Source: Caballeronia catudaia
GTDB taxonomy: Bacteria; Pseudomonadota; Gammaproteobacteria; Burkholderiales; Burkholderiaceae
Reading direction: 5' to 3'
Length of the DNA: 64,000 nucleotides
NCBI RefSeq assembly: GCF_001544755.2
Contig: NZ_FCOF02000008.1
Location: 186,001-250,000 of the forward strand
Position 1 is the first letter of the stretch; each line of letters opens with the position of its first letter. The notes under the pieces are model-generated. The model saw only the letters and a list, made by a program, of their open reading frames with translations, searched no databases and was not told where the DNA came from. A program made the position numbers and the translations under genes. Below, piece by piece: positions 43,310-52,142 of the stretch.

Positions 43310-44325
43310 CAGTGCTTTCCTCCCTTCATGGTTTTTCGTGCGGCGTCGGCGATCTGCGCGGCGCTCGGAATGTACAAATCTTCGAGCGTCGGCGAGAACG
43401 GCACCGGCGTATGCGGCGCGCAGACCATCTCGATGCCCGCCTTCAACGCGCCGAACGCGTGCTGCGCGACCTGCGCGGAAATATCCGTGGCGATGTTGCA
43501 GCGCGGATTCGCTTCATCGACGACGACGAGCCGCCCCGTGTTCTCGACGGTCTCGAGCACCGTATCGAGGTCGAGCGGCGACAACGTGCGCAGATCGACC
43601 ACTTCCGCTTCGATGCCCTCCTTCGCGAGCGTCGATGCCGCTTCGAGCGCGCGATGCACCATCAGGCCATACGTGACGATCGACACGTCCTTGCCGTCGC
43701 GCACGATGTTCGCCTCGCCGAACGGAATCGCATACGAGTTCTCGGGCACTTCGCCTTCGAAGCCGTAGAGGTTCTTGTGCTCGCAGAAGATGACGGGATC
43801 GTTGTCGCGGATCGCCTGGATCAGCAATCCCTTGGTGTCGTAAGGCGTCGACGGGCACACGACCTTCAGACCCGGAATGTGCGTAAAGAGCGACGTCAGC
43901 ATTTGACTGTGTTGAGCCGCCGCGCGAAAACCCGCGCCGACCATCGCGCGGATCACAACGGGCGTTTCCGCCTTGCCGCCGAACATGTAGCGGAACTTCG
44001 CCGCCTGATTGAAGATCTGGTCGAAGCACACGCCCATGAAGTCGATGAACATCAGTTCCGCGACGGGCCGCATGCCGCACGCCGCAGCGCCGATCGCAGC
44101 GCCTACATACGCGCTTTCCGACAATGGCGTGTCCAGAAGACGATCGCCGTGCTTCGCGTACAGACCTTTCGTCACGCCGAGCACGCCGCCCCACGCGTCC
44201 TTCTCGCCGTCCGCGCCTGCGCCGCCGACGATATCCTCACCCAGCACGATCACGCTCGGATCGCGCTGCATTTCCTGATCGAGCGCTTCGTTGATCGCCA
44301 TCTTCATGCTTAGTTTGCGGGCCAT
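43309..44325 (-). CDS. acoB: acetoin dehydrogenase E1 beta subunit
   Basis: A 338-residue transketolase-type beta subunit. The N terminus MAINEALDQEMQRDPSVIVLGED, the segment DTPLSESAYVGAAIGAAACG with the TPP-activating Glu, and C-terminal EVVDLRTLSPLDLDTVLETVENT are typical. With AcoA it forms the TPP enzyme that cleaves acetoin into acetaldehyde and an enzyme-bound acetyl group. It starts 18 bases after acoA. Confidence 0.93.
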   Translation of the reverse strand: MARKLSMKMAINEALDQEMQRDPSVIVLGEDIVGGAGADGEKDAWGGVLGVTKGLYAKHGDRLLDTPLSESAYVGAAIGAAACGMRPVAELMFIDFMGVCFDQIFNQAAKFRYMFGGKAETPVVIRAMVGAGFRAAAQHSQMLTSLFTHIPGLKVVCPSTPYDTKGLLIQAIRDNDPVIFCEHKNLYGFEGEVPENSYAIPFGEANIVRDGKDVSIVTYGLMVHRALEAASTLAKEGIEAEVVDLRTLSPLDLDTVLETVENTGRLVVVDEANPRCNIATDISAQVAQHAFGALKAGIEMVCAPHTPVPFSPTLEDLYIPSAAQIADAARKTMKGGKH

Positions 44326-44343
44326 GATTGTCGTCTCCAGAAT

Positions 44344-45339
44344 TTAATATTTGACGTAGACATCGGTGAGCAGATCGGCGGCGCTCGGCAAAGGCGCGTC
44401 CTTCGCTTCCTGCACCGCGCGGTCGATCAGCGCGGCGACTTCCTTGTCGATGGCGTCGAGCTCCGCGGGCGCGATCACGTCGGCCTGCGTCACGGCGTGC
44501 GCGAATTTCTTGAGGCAATCCTTGTTCGAGCGGATATCGTCGAGTTCGCCCGGCGCGCGATACGTCTGTGCGTCGCCTTCGAAGTGGCCGTAGAAGCGGA
44601 TCATCTTGCATTCGAGCAGCGCCGGGCCGCCGCCTTCGCGCGCGCGCCGGATGACTTCGCCCGCCGCTTCGTACACCGCGAAGAAATCGGTGCCGTCGAC
44701 GGTCACGCCCGGAATGCCGAAGCCCGCCGCGCGATCCACGTAGCTGTCGACGGCGGTGCCGTAATCGCGCCCCGTCGATTCCGCGTAGCCGTTGTTCTCG
44801 ATCACGAAGATCACCGGCAGATTCCACACGGCGGCGAGATTCAGGCTTTCGAGAAACGTGCCCTGATTCGATGCGCCATCGCCCGCGAACGTGATGCCGA
44901 CTTCGCCCTTGCCGCGGAACTTCGCCGCGAGCGCCGCGCCGCAGATCAACGGCGCGCCTGCGCCGAGAATGCCGTTCGCGCCCATCATGCCTTTGGACAA
45001 ATCGGCGATATGCATCGAGCCGCCCTTGCCATTGCACGAGCCGCCTTTCTTGCCGTAGATCTCCTTCATCATCTCGACCGGATCGACGCCCTTCGCGATG
45101 CAGTGCCCATGTCCGCGGTGCGTGCTCGCGATGCGGTCGCCGTCGTTCAGATGGCTCATGATGCCGACGCCCGCCGCTTCCTCGCCCGCGTAGAGATGCA
45201 CGAAGCCGGGAATGTCGCCGCGTCCGAAATCGACGTGCAGGCGTTCCTCGAAATCGCGGATCGTCCGCATCTTGCGATAGACGGTCAGCAGTTCGTCCTT
45301 GGAGAGCGGCAAGCCGCCCGCATGTTGCGTAGCTGTCAT
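44344..45339 (-). CDS. acoA: acetoin dehydrogenase E1 alpha subunit
   Basis: A 331-residue TPP-dependent E1 alpha subunit. HLYAGEEAAGVGIMSHL and HRGHGHCIAKGVD near the N terminus, and the TPP motif GDGASNQGTFLESLNLAA, followed by the VIENNGYAEST segment, are clear. It is the second gene of the aco operon, 24 bases after acoX. Confidence 0.93.
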   Translation of the reverse strand: MTATQHAGGLPLSKDELLTVYRKMRTIRDFEERLHVDFGRGDIPGFVHLYAGEEAAGVGIMSHLNDGDRIASTHRGHGHCIAKGVDPVEMMKEIYGKKGGSCNGKGGSMHIADLSKGMMGANGILGAGAPLICGAALAAKFRGKGEVGITFAGDGASNQGTFLESLNLAAVWNLPVIFVIENNGYAESTGRDYGTAVDSYVDRAAGFGIPGVTVDGTDFFAVYEAAGEVIRRAREGGGPALLECKMIRFYGHFEGDAQTYRAPGELDDIRSNKDCLKKFAHAVTQADVIAPAELDAIDKEVAALIDRAVQEAKDAPLPSAADLLTDVYVKY

Positions 45340-45363
45340 CTCTGTCTCCTTCGTTGAGGTGGT

Positions 45364-46410
45364 CTAGCGGGGATTGCTCTTGAGCTGACGCATCAGCCCG
45401 GACGACGCCGCGTAGCGCATGCAGGCGGCGACATCGATGCTGCGAAAGGCGTTTTCATGCAAGGTGATGGTCACGTCGTCGTCGGGGCCGAAGGCGAGCT
45501 CGCGTTCGCCGTCGAGCGCGACGATGCCCGTGCGCTGCTTCACGCGATGCGGCACGCCATCGGCTAAGCGCGTCCAGTTCGCGATCGGCACCGGTTCGAC
45601 GAGTCCCGGCGCGATCGGCGCGTGCAGGTCGAATTCGCCCTTGCCGGGCGCGGCGAGTTCGATCGCGAGGCCACCCGCTTCATGCCGACCGAGCGGTTCG
45701 AGCAGACCGGCGATCGCCGACATGCCGATCGCCTGCGGGTCGGCGTAAGAAACGTAGACGGCGGCGAGCGTATCGATCTTCCAAAGCGCCCGCGCGCCGA
45801 TGAAATGCTCGTGCGAGATGACGGCATCGACGAGCGCGATATCGCGACGCACCGCGCCCTTGCGATCTCGTATCTCGATGTCGAGCCGCTTGTTCGACGC
45901 AAGCGCTTCGCGCGACGGCACGCGGCCGGTTGCATAAAGTCCGGTCGCGAGGCCCGCGATGGTCGGCTCGCGCATTTCCGGATACGCGTTGTTCGTGCCC
46001 GTGGAGATGCCGGCGATCGGCACTTGCCCGCATTCGCGCACGACCGCGCGATGCGTGCCGTCGCCTCCGAGCACGATGAGCGCATCGGCGCCCGCTTCGC
46101 GCATCGTGCGCGCGGCGCGGAACGTGTCGTCGACGCGCGCCGTGACGGGCATATCGAGAAATTCGACGGCGGCGAGCGCGGCGTCCGGACCTTGTTTGCG
46201 CGCGAGATGGCGCTGGAGCATGACTTTGAGGCCTTCGCGATCCGGCATCATCAGAACGCGATCGACGCCGCAGGACGCCAGCGACGAAAGCAGCCGCAAC
46301 ACGATATTCACGCGGTCCGCGAGCTGCAGGCTGTTCGCGTTCGCGATGACGCGCCGGATGTCGCGCGCCGAAACAGGATTGGCGATGATGCCGACGAGCG
46401 GCTGTGGCAT
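45364..46410 (-). CDS. acoX: acetoin catabolism protein X, NAD kinase-like
   Basis: A 348-residue protein related to ATP-NAD kinases (GIIANPVSARDIRR; IVLGGDGTHRAVV with the GGDGT motif; GISTGTNNAYPE). AcoX is the first gene of many aco operons of beta-proteobacteria; its exact role is unknown. It follows the sigma-54 promoter by about 27 bases of leader and has a GGAGACAAGG ribosome site. Confidence 0.87.
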   Translation of the reverse strand: MPQPLVGIIANPVSARDIRRVIANANSLQLADRVNIVLRLLSSLASCGVDRVLMMPDREGLKVMLQRHLARKQGPDAALAAVEFLDMPVTARVDDTFRAARTMREAGADALIVLGGDGTHRAVVRECGQVPIAGISTGTNNAYPEMREPTIAGLATGLYATGRVPSREALASNKRLDIEIRDRKGAVRRDIALVDAVISHEHFIGARALWKIDTLAAVYVSYADPQAIGMSAIAGLLEPLGRHEAGGLAIELAAPGKGEFDLHAPIAPGLVEPVPIANWTRLADGVPHRVKQRTGIVALDGERELAFGPDDDVTITLHENAFRSIDVAACMRYAASSGLMRQLKSNPR

Positions 46411-46447
46411 TCCTTGTCTCCGTCGTTCTTTTGTGCGGCGGATAAAG

Positions 46448-46462
46448 GCAAGGCCTATGCCA
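46448..46462 (-). promoter_or_regulatory. sigma-54 (-24/-12) promoter of the aco operon
   Basis: On the minus strand, TGGCATAGGCCTTGC matches the consensus TGGCAC-N5-TTGC with GG and GC exactly ten bases apart. Transcription would start near 46437, with a leader of some 27 nt before acoX. AcoR, the enhancer-binding protein that needs sigma-54, is encoded next door. Confidence 0.75.
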
Positions 46463-46526
46463 ATCGAAAAAGCGCGGGATTTCCCGTAGAAAACGGGCGT
46501 TTCGATGCGATGTAACGCACGTCGCC

Positions 46527-46540
46527 GTGACAGGTGTCAC
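46527..46540. promoter_or_regulatory. probable upstream activator site for AcoR
   Basis: GTGACA-GG-TGTCAC, a perfect inverted repeat about 65 bases upstream of the -24 element. Enhancer sites of sigma-54 activators sit about 80-150 bases upstream of the start, so position and form fit an AcoR site. Confidence 0.5.
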
Positions 46541-46588
46541 AGCGGCAGGTGTATCGACGAGTACAGGCGTATCGGTGTGTCGGCGTGT

Positions 46589-48571
46589 TCAGTGACCGTT
46601 CGCGTCGCGCTGATTCGGCGACTTGATGCCGTAGCGCGCCATGCGCCGATACAGCGTCATGCGGCTCACGCCGATCTGCCGCGCGACCGCGCTCAGGTTC
46701 CAGCTCGCGGCACGCAGGTATTGCATCAGCAGCATGCCTTCGGGCGGCAGACGATGCGGATCGAACTCTTCGATGACTCGCGGCGGCGGCAGTGTTTCCG
46801 CGACGCCGAATCCTTCGGGCAGGTCATCGACGTCGATCAGGCCGTTCACACAAACCGCGCGCGCATAACGCAGCGCGTTCGAAAGCTCGCGCAAGTTTCC
46901 CGGCCAGTCATGCCGATGCAGCCGCTCACGCGCTGCCGGCGACAGCGTGACTCTGTCGTCGCCGAGAAACCTGGCGATCAGCCAGTCGAGATCGGTCCGC
47001 TCGCGCAGCGGCGGCAGCGTGAAGCGCGCGCCGTTCAGTCGGTAGTACAGGTCTTCGCGGAAACGTCCGTCCTGCATGAGCGCGTCGAGCGAATGATGGG
47101 TCGCGGAAATCACGCGCACATCGACGGACACGGGCCGCGATGCGCCGATCGCGAGCACTTCGCCTTCGGCTAGCACACGCAGCAGACGCGATTGCAGTTC
47201 GCGCGGCATGTCGCCGATTTCATCGAGAAAGAGCGTGCCGCCGTCCGCTTCCTGAATCAGTCCGCGCTTGGCTCGCGCGCCCGCGCCGGAAAAGCTGTTC
47301 GGCAGATGCCCGAACAATTCGCTTTCGATGAGCGTCTCCGGAATCGCCGCGCAATTCACCGCGACGAACGGCCCCGCGCGACGCGCGCTCGCGCGATGCA
47401 GCGCCTTCGCAAAAAACTCCTTGCCGCTGCCGGTTTCCCCGTTGACGAGCAGATTGATCGGCGAATCGACGAGCTTCGCCGCGCGTTCGAGTTGACGCGT
47501 GAGCGCGGCGTCGCCGCCGGAAAGCGCGGCAAGCGGAGCGGGAATCTCGATGTCGCGCTGCTTCGTCGTCGCGGAAGAAGGCGTGAAGCACGGCGCGGGC
47601 GGCATCACGCTCAAATACAGCAGCGCGCCGGACTTCGCGAGCGGCACCGCGCGCAACTCGCTCGGCCGCGAATACACGAAGCGTCCCAGTTCTTCGATGC
47701 GCGCATCGAACAGCGTGTCGAAGCGCGTGCCGATCAGCGACGCCGCCGCATCGGCCGACACCGCGCCCGGCGCGATCGGCCGGCCGATTTCCGCAGCGAG
47801 CATCGCGTGCGCGCGCCGGTTATGGCCGACGATGCGCCCGCTCGCATCGAGCGCGATCAGATATTCCGGGTTGACATCGACGAATTCGGGCGATGCGTTC
47901 AGCTTCAGAATCCAGTCCTGCCGATGCGTGCGCAGGAAATTCGCGTTTTCGATATGCCCGGCGTAGATGCGTACGAGCTGCAGCGCGAGGTTCTGGCTGT
48001 CGCGCGCTTGCGGCGACGTGAGCGCGGAGATATCGAGAATGGCGGACAGCGCGCCGCGCGAATCGTAGAGCGGCGCGGCCGTGCAGGTGAGTGGAATGTG
48101 GGTTGCGTCGAAATGGTCGATCTGATGCACCGTCAACGCCTGGCCCGTCGTCAGCGCCGTGCCGACCGCGCAGGTGCCCGCGCCCGCTTCGCTCCACTGC
48201 GCGCCGAGATACAGCCCGGCGCGGCGCAATGCTGAATCGGTATTCGCGTCGCCGATGTAATCGACCGTCACGCCGAGCGCATCCGTCAGCAGCACGACGT
48301 AGCCCATGCCCGCGACTTGCTCGTACAGCGTTTCAAGCCCGTGCCGCGCGATGCGCGCGAAATCGTCGATGCGTTGCTGATGCTCGCGCAGCCGCGTCTG
48401 CGGCAGGATGCGCGCTTCCTGCATGCGCGACGGATCGAGCCCGTACTGATGCACGCAACGCCGCCACGAAGACTCGATGATGCCGTCGTGCGTGCGCGGC
48501 GAACCGAGCGCGTCCTCCCGCGTGATCGCCGCGACGACTGCCTCGATGTGCTCGCGTTGCCGCATGTCCAT
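46589..48571 (-). CDS. acoR: sigma-54-dependent acetoin operon activator
   Basis: A 660-residue enhancer-binding protein. The N terminus holds a GAF-like sensor ([43 protein letters not shown]). The AAA+ domain has Walker A GETGSGKE and Walker [13 protein letters not shown] Fis-type HTH lies at the end ([20 protein letters not shown]). The loop that contacts sigma-54, normally GAFTGA, reads NSFSGA. ATG 48571 has AAGGAG seven bases away and is preferred to ATG 48592. It lies upstream of acoX in the same direction, with the sigma-54 promoter between. Confidence 0.9.
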   Translation of the reverse strand: MDMRQREHIEAVVAAITREDALGSPRTHDGIIESSWRRCVHQYGLDPSRMQEARILPQTRLREHQQRIDDFARIARHGLETLYEQVAGMGYVVLLTDALGVTVDYIGDANTDSALRRAGLYLGAQWSEAGAGTCAVGTALTTGQALTVHQIDHFDATHIPLTCTAAPLYDSRGALSAILDISALTSPQARDSQNLALQLVRIYAGHIENANFLRTHRQDWILKLNASPEFVDVNPEYLIALDASGRIVGHNRRAHAMLAAEIGRPIAPGAVSADAAASLIGTRFDTLFDARIEELGRFVYSRPSELRAVPLAKSGALLYLSVMPPAPCFTPSSATTKQRDIEIPAPLAALSGGDAALTRQLERAAKLVDSPINLLVNGETGSGKEFFAKALHRASARRAGPFVAVNCAAIPETLIESELFGHLPNSFSGAGARAKRGLIQEADGGTLFLDEIGDMPRELQSRLLRVLAEGEVLAIGASRPVSVDVRVISATHHSLDALMQDGRFREDLYYRLNGARFTLPPLRERTDLDWLIARFLGDDRVTLSPAARERLHRHDWPGNLRELSNALRYARAVCVNGLIDVDDLPEGFGVAETLPPPRVIEEFDPHRLPPEGMLLMQYLRAASWNLSAVARQIGVSRMTLYRRMARYGIKSPNQRDANGH

Positions 48572-48724
48572 GCGCGCTCTCCTTGTCTCCATGACGCGCC
48601 CTTCTTTCACGCGCGCTGTCTTAGGCCATATGATGCGCGAATCGGACGAACGCGTCATGCGGCGGCATCGCTGCGCCGCAGCAAGAACGCGTCGCCGAAT
48701 TCAATCAAAAAATGGAGACGACCG

Positions 48725-48955
48725 ATGACGAAAATCGCTTACGAAGATTTCGAGCGACAGATCGTGCAGCATCACATCATCAAGGGCAACGTGTACGAGA
48801 ACGGCGCGGCGCTCGTCGAGCGCGCGAACAGGTGGATTGCGGAGAATGGGATCGACGTGCTGAACGTCGAGAGCCTCTCGACGTTCGGCGCCGGCGACGA
48901 TACCAGCGTCAGCCACTGGTATTCGGGCATTCGCGTCTGGTATCGGACGGAGTAA
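48725..48955 (+). CDS. small conserved hypothetical protein (76 aa)
   Basis: A 76-residue soluble protein: DFERQIVQHHIIKGNVYENGAAL then a helix and a Gly/Ser-rich end with RVWYRTE. ATG 48725 has GGAG at a good distance. It is divergent from acoR, so their promoters share 150 bases. No motif is recognised; a role in acetoin metabolism is only positional guesswork. Confidence 0.55.
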   Translation: MTKIAYEDFERQIVQHHIIKGNVYENGAALVERANRWIAENGIDVLNVESLSTFGAGDDTSVSHWYSGIRVWYRTE

Positions 48956-48962
48956 GGGCCGC

Positions 48963-49730
48963 TTAGCCGCGGCCAACGAATGGCATCTTCGTTGCCATCA
49001 CGGTGTGGAACAGCACGTTCGCGTCGAGCGGCAGATTCGCCATGTACAGCACCGACTGACCGACGATTTTCACGTCCATCATCGGCTCGATGGCGATCTC
49101 GCCGTTCGCCTGCGGCACGCCCTTCGACATGCGCTCGGAAAGCTCGGTGAACGCATTGCCGATATCGATCTGACCGACCGCAATGTCGTACTTGCGGCCA
49201 TCGAGCGATGCCGATTTCGTCAGCCCGCCGACTGCGTGTTTCGTCGCGGTGTAAGCCGCCGAGTTCGGGCGCGGCGCGCTCGCGGAGATCGAGCCGTTGT
49301 TGATGATGCGTCCGCCCATCGGCGTTTGCGCCTTCATCGTGCGAAACGCCTGTTGCAGGCAATAGAACATGCCGTTGAGGTTGATGTCGACGACATTGCG
49401 CCATTGCTCCGGCGTCCAGTCTTCGAACGGTCCCGGCGGGTTCGTCACGCCTGCGTTGTTGAACAGCAGATCGACGCGGCCGAAGCGCTCGACCGCTGCG
49501 TTGAAGAGTTTTTCGACCGATTGCGGATCGGAGACATCGGTCGGCACGGCGAGCGCGCGATCGGCCGCTTTCGATTCAGCGACGACCGCTTCGAGCGGCG
49601 CGGGACGCCGTCCCGCCAGCACGACCGACCAGCCGTCGCCGAGCAGGGCCAGCGCCGCCGCACGGCCGATGCCGCTGCCCGCTCCGGTGACGATGGCGAT
49701 TCGTTGAGACTGGTTGGCTGCGTCGGACAT
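48963..49730 (-). CDS. SDR family oxidoreductase
   Basis: A 255-residue classical short-chain dehydrogenase: cofactor motif TGAGSGIG near the N terminus, NNAG, and the Ser-Tyr-Lys set in [24 protein letters not shown](P)-dependent alcohol or ketone chemistry is likely; the substrate is unknown. ATG 49730 follows AGGAG. It is convergent with the 76-residue gene, 7 bases apart. Confidence 0.85.
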   Translation of the reverse strand: MSDAANQSQRIAIVTGAGSGIGRAAALALLGDGWSVVLAGRRPAPLEAVVAESKAADRALAVPTDVSDPQSVEKLFNAAVERFGRVDLLFNNAGVTNPPGPFEDWTPEQWRNVVDINLNGMFYCLQQAFRTMKAQTPMGGRIINNGSISASAPRPNSAAYTATKHAVGGLTKSASLDGRKYDIAVGQIDIGNAFTELSERMSKGVPQANGEIAIEPMMDVKIVGQSVLYMANLPLDANVLFHTVMATKMPFVGRG

Positions 49731-49819
49731 ATCGGCGTTCTCCTGTTGTCGTGCGCGCGACACTCTTGCAGGCACGCGCGCGGAATTTGGGAGAACATTA
49801 TCGCCGCGTTTGCGACGAT

Positions 49820-50335
49820 TCAGCGATTGCGCGACGCTTCCGTCGTGACCGCTCCGGCCGTTGCTGTCGCGGTCGTCGTGTTCTGCGCGGCGCTGCCGTC
49901 GCAGAAAACGGCGGTCATCACCATCGGCACGACCTGCTTCACGACCGCCGTGCTGCCCGATTCGCGCACCTTCGCCTCCACCGTCTCCGACGCACCGAGC
50001 ACCACCACGCCATATGCCGAATCGTTGATCGGCTGGCCGCTGCCGCGCTTGAACATGTCGTCGCCCTGCTCGTAGCCCAGCACGGCGTAGACGCGAAAGC
50101 CGTACGCCGTGAGTTCGCTGCCGTGCGTCGGCCTGAAAGCGTTGACGGAGTTGGCCTCGACGCGCATCGGCTGCGCATTGATGGACTTGTCGGCGACGAG
50201 CGGCGCAATGAATCGGTGCGCACTGGATTTGCAGTCGAGTTGACTTTCGAGCGGTGTCGCTTCGCACAGGCTGGGCAGCAGTCCCCCGACCACGGCAGCG
50301 AATGCGGTAAGCGTTGCGAGAGGAACGGTTTTCAT
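49820..50335 (-). CDS. exported protein of unknown function (171 aa)
   Basis: A 171-residue protein with a signal peptide (about 1-26, GLLPSLCEA). The mature part has [48 protein letters not shown] and a Thr/Ala-rich tail. One Cys lies near the start and one near VFCDG, possibly disulphide-bonded. No motif was recognised. The ribosome site is weak. Confidence 0.6.
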   Translation of the reverse strand: MKTVPLATLTAFAAVVGGLLPSLCEATPLESQLDCKSSAHRFIAPLVADKSINAQPMRVEANSVNAFRPTHGSELTAYGFRVYAVLGYEQGDDMFKRGSGQPINDSAYGVVVLGASETVEAKVRESGSTAVVKQVVPMVMTAVFCDGSAAQNTTTATATAGAVTTEASRNR

Positions 50336-50713
50336 GGCAGCGTTAAACCAACGGTTCGTAAGACCGACAGGGATGCTCGGGCATCTCCGTCGATGCAATA
50401 AGCGAGCCAGCGAACCGGCCCGCACGTCGCGCAGGCGCTGCATTATTCCCGCAATGGGGTGGTTTCTTGTGTGTTGGTCGAATTCTTGACCTTGGCGCTT
50501 CGCGCATTCCTCGTACGTGTCCGGCGATTCCTGCAAACACTTTGTAGTCGAGGCAATGACAGGTTCTGCGCTTCGACACGCGGCGTCTGTACGAGATCCC
50601 GCAATCTTTTCTTTCCGACGTGTCCGCCCGATGACACCGCGCGCCGTGGTGCCATCAGGGCACGAAGTCGATGAAATCGTTATATTCGGCGATTCGACCC
50701 TCGAGGACCTTAC
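50336..50713. other. intergenic region without a supported gene
   Basis: The 378 bases between the exported protein and the GST have lower GC than the surroundings and no frame with a ribosome site and plausible protein. A TATATT at about 50687-50692 could be the -10 of the GST promoter, and GAGGAC before 50714 is its ribosome site. I see nothing else in it. Confidence 0.4.
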
Positions 50714-51418
50714 ATGACTGTTCTCTCTGATTTTCCGATCACCAAAAAGTGGCCCGCACAGCATCCCGAGCGGATCCAGCTTTACTCGCTGCCGACGCCC
50801 AATGGCGTGAAAGTCTCGATCACGCTCGAAGAAACCGGCTTGCCTTACGAGCCGCATCTCGTTCGCTTCGATGCGAACGACCAGATGTCGGACGAGTTTT
50901 TGTCGCTCAATCCGAACAACAAGATTCCCGCGATCATCGATCCGAACGGGCCCAACGGCGAGCCGCTGCCGCTGTTCGAATCCGGCGCGATTCTCATCTA
51001 CCTCGCGGCGAAGAGCGGCCAACTCATGCCCGACGATGTCGCGAAGCGCTATGAAACGCTGCAATGGCTGATGTTCCAGATGGGCGGCATCGGCCCGATG
51101 TTCGGCCAAGTCGGCTTCTTCCATAAGTTCGCCGGAAAGGACTACGAGGACAAGCGGCCGCGCGCGCGTTATGTCGCCGAGTCGAAGCGTCTGCTGGCCG
51201 TGCTCGACAAGCGCCTCGACGGGCGCGACTGGATCATGGGCGACGAGTACAGCATCGCGGATATTTCGGTGTTTCCGTGGGTGCGTAATCTGGTCGGCTT
51301 TTATGAAGCGCGGGAACTCGTCGATTTTCATGAGTTCGCGAACGTGGAGCGCGCGCTCGGCGCGTTTCTCGCGCGCCCCGCCGTGCAGCGCGGGTTGGAT
51401 ATTCCGAAGCGCGGGTGA
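50714..51418 (+). CDS. glutathione S-transferase, YfcG/YghU (Nu class) type
   Basis: A 234-residue thiol-disulphide enzyme. The N-terminal domain has LYSLPTPNGVKVSITLEETG, SLNPNNKIPAIIDPNG and FESGAILIYLAAKSG. The TPNG motif with Asn is that of YfcG/YghU-type disulphide-bond oxidoreductases, which bind two glutathiones. The C-terminal helical domain ends in SIADISVFPWVRN. Monocistronic. Confidence 0.88.
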   Translation: MTVLSDFPITKKWPAQHPERIQLYSLPTPNGVKVSITLEETGLPYEPHLVRFDANDQMSDEFLSLNPNNKIPAIIDPNGPNGEPLPLFESGAILIYLAAKSGQLMPDDVAKRYETLQWLMFQMGGIGPMFGQVGFFHKFAGKDYEDKRPRARYVAESKRLLAVLDKRLDGRDWIMGDEYSIADISVFPWVRNLVGFYEARELVDFHEFANVERALGAFLARPAVQRGLDIPKRG

Positions 51419-51588
51419 TATACGCGTTCAGTTGTCGGCAGGCGCTTGATGCGTCTGCCGAAGACGATTTCTCGTCCGCCCGACGCGAATCGCAGAACCG
51501 GTTCAGAATGAAAGGCGAAGCAGCGCGCGAATTTCGCACGCCGGGTGAAATGCGTTATGCATCAACGCGTTGACGCTACGATGCTCAG

Positions 51589-51625
51589 GATATCCACATG
51601 CTTGTGCACGAAATCTGTGGACAAG
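51589..51625. repeat. paired DnaA-box-like repeat, copy B
   Basis: ATATCCACA at 51590-51598 and, inverted, TGTGGACAA at 51616-51624, around TTGTGCACG. Read on the minus strand it is closely similar to copy A at 33161-33197. It lies 7 kb from the rep gene. Confidence 0.5.
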
Positions 51626-51701
51626 CGCGCGTTCATTTCAGCCGATCCGAATTCGCCCGTCGCTCGCGTTCTTCGATGCGATGCTCGACCGTGGTGACGC
51701 C

Positions 51702-52049
51702 ATGAATGCCCTTTCCCGCTTTTGTTCTTTTCGCTATTCCCCGCCACGAAGGTTCCCTGCCATCGCGGCGATCGGGCTGATCTGCGCGGCGGCGCATGCG
51801 CAAACCCAATGTCCTGGCTATGTGGAAACCGATGCCGGCAGCGCATTCGACATTGCGTCGATCATCAGAGATACCGGGTCGCCGCAATCCGCGCTGGACA
51901 AGGTTCGTGGCGCGGTGGCGCGCGTCAATGCAGGCGGCGGATGCTCCATCTTCCGCGACCGTCTCGCCTGCGAGGAAACGCTTACGCTCGCGAACAAGGC
52001 GATCGCGGCGCTGCAAGCGTGCGCGTCGACGGGCGCGAGGCACGGCTAG
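51702..52049 (+). CDS. small exported protein (115 aa)
   Basis: A 115-residue protein with a signal peptide (PAIAAIGLICAAAHAQ, cleaved about residue 33). The mature part has four cysteines and a helical C terminus (LACEETLTLANKAIAALQAC). ATG 51702 is preferred because the next residues give a clean signal peptide; ATG 51681 is possible. The function is unknown. A shared terminator follows. Confidence 0.6.
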   Translation: MNALSRFCSFRYSPPRRFPAIAAIGLICAAAHAQTQCPGYVETDAGSAFDIASIIRDTGSPQSALDKVRGAVARVNAGGGCSIFRDRLACEETLTLANKAIAALQACASTGARHG

Positions 52050-52065
52050 CGCTTCCCGCAGACGT

Positions 52066-52104
52066 AAAAAAGCGCGTGCCACCTATTCGGCGGCACGCGC
52101 TTTT
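52066..52104. terminator. bidirectional intrinsic terminator
   Basis: A perfect 13-bp stem (52068-52080 with 52092-52104) flanked by A-run on one side and T-run on the other. It serves both the exported-protein gene (plus) and rpoD (minus), which converge here. Confidence 0.85.
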
Positions 52105-52142
52105 CGAATTCACCCGAACGTGGATTCGGGCGAATCGTAGGA

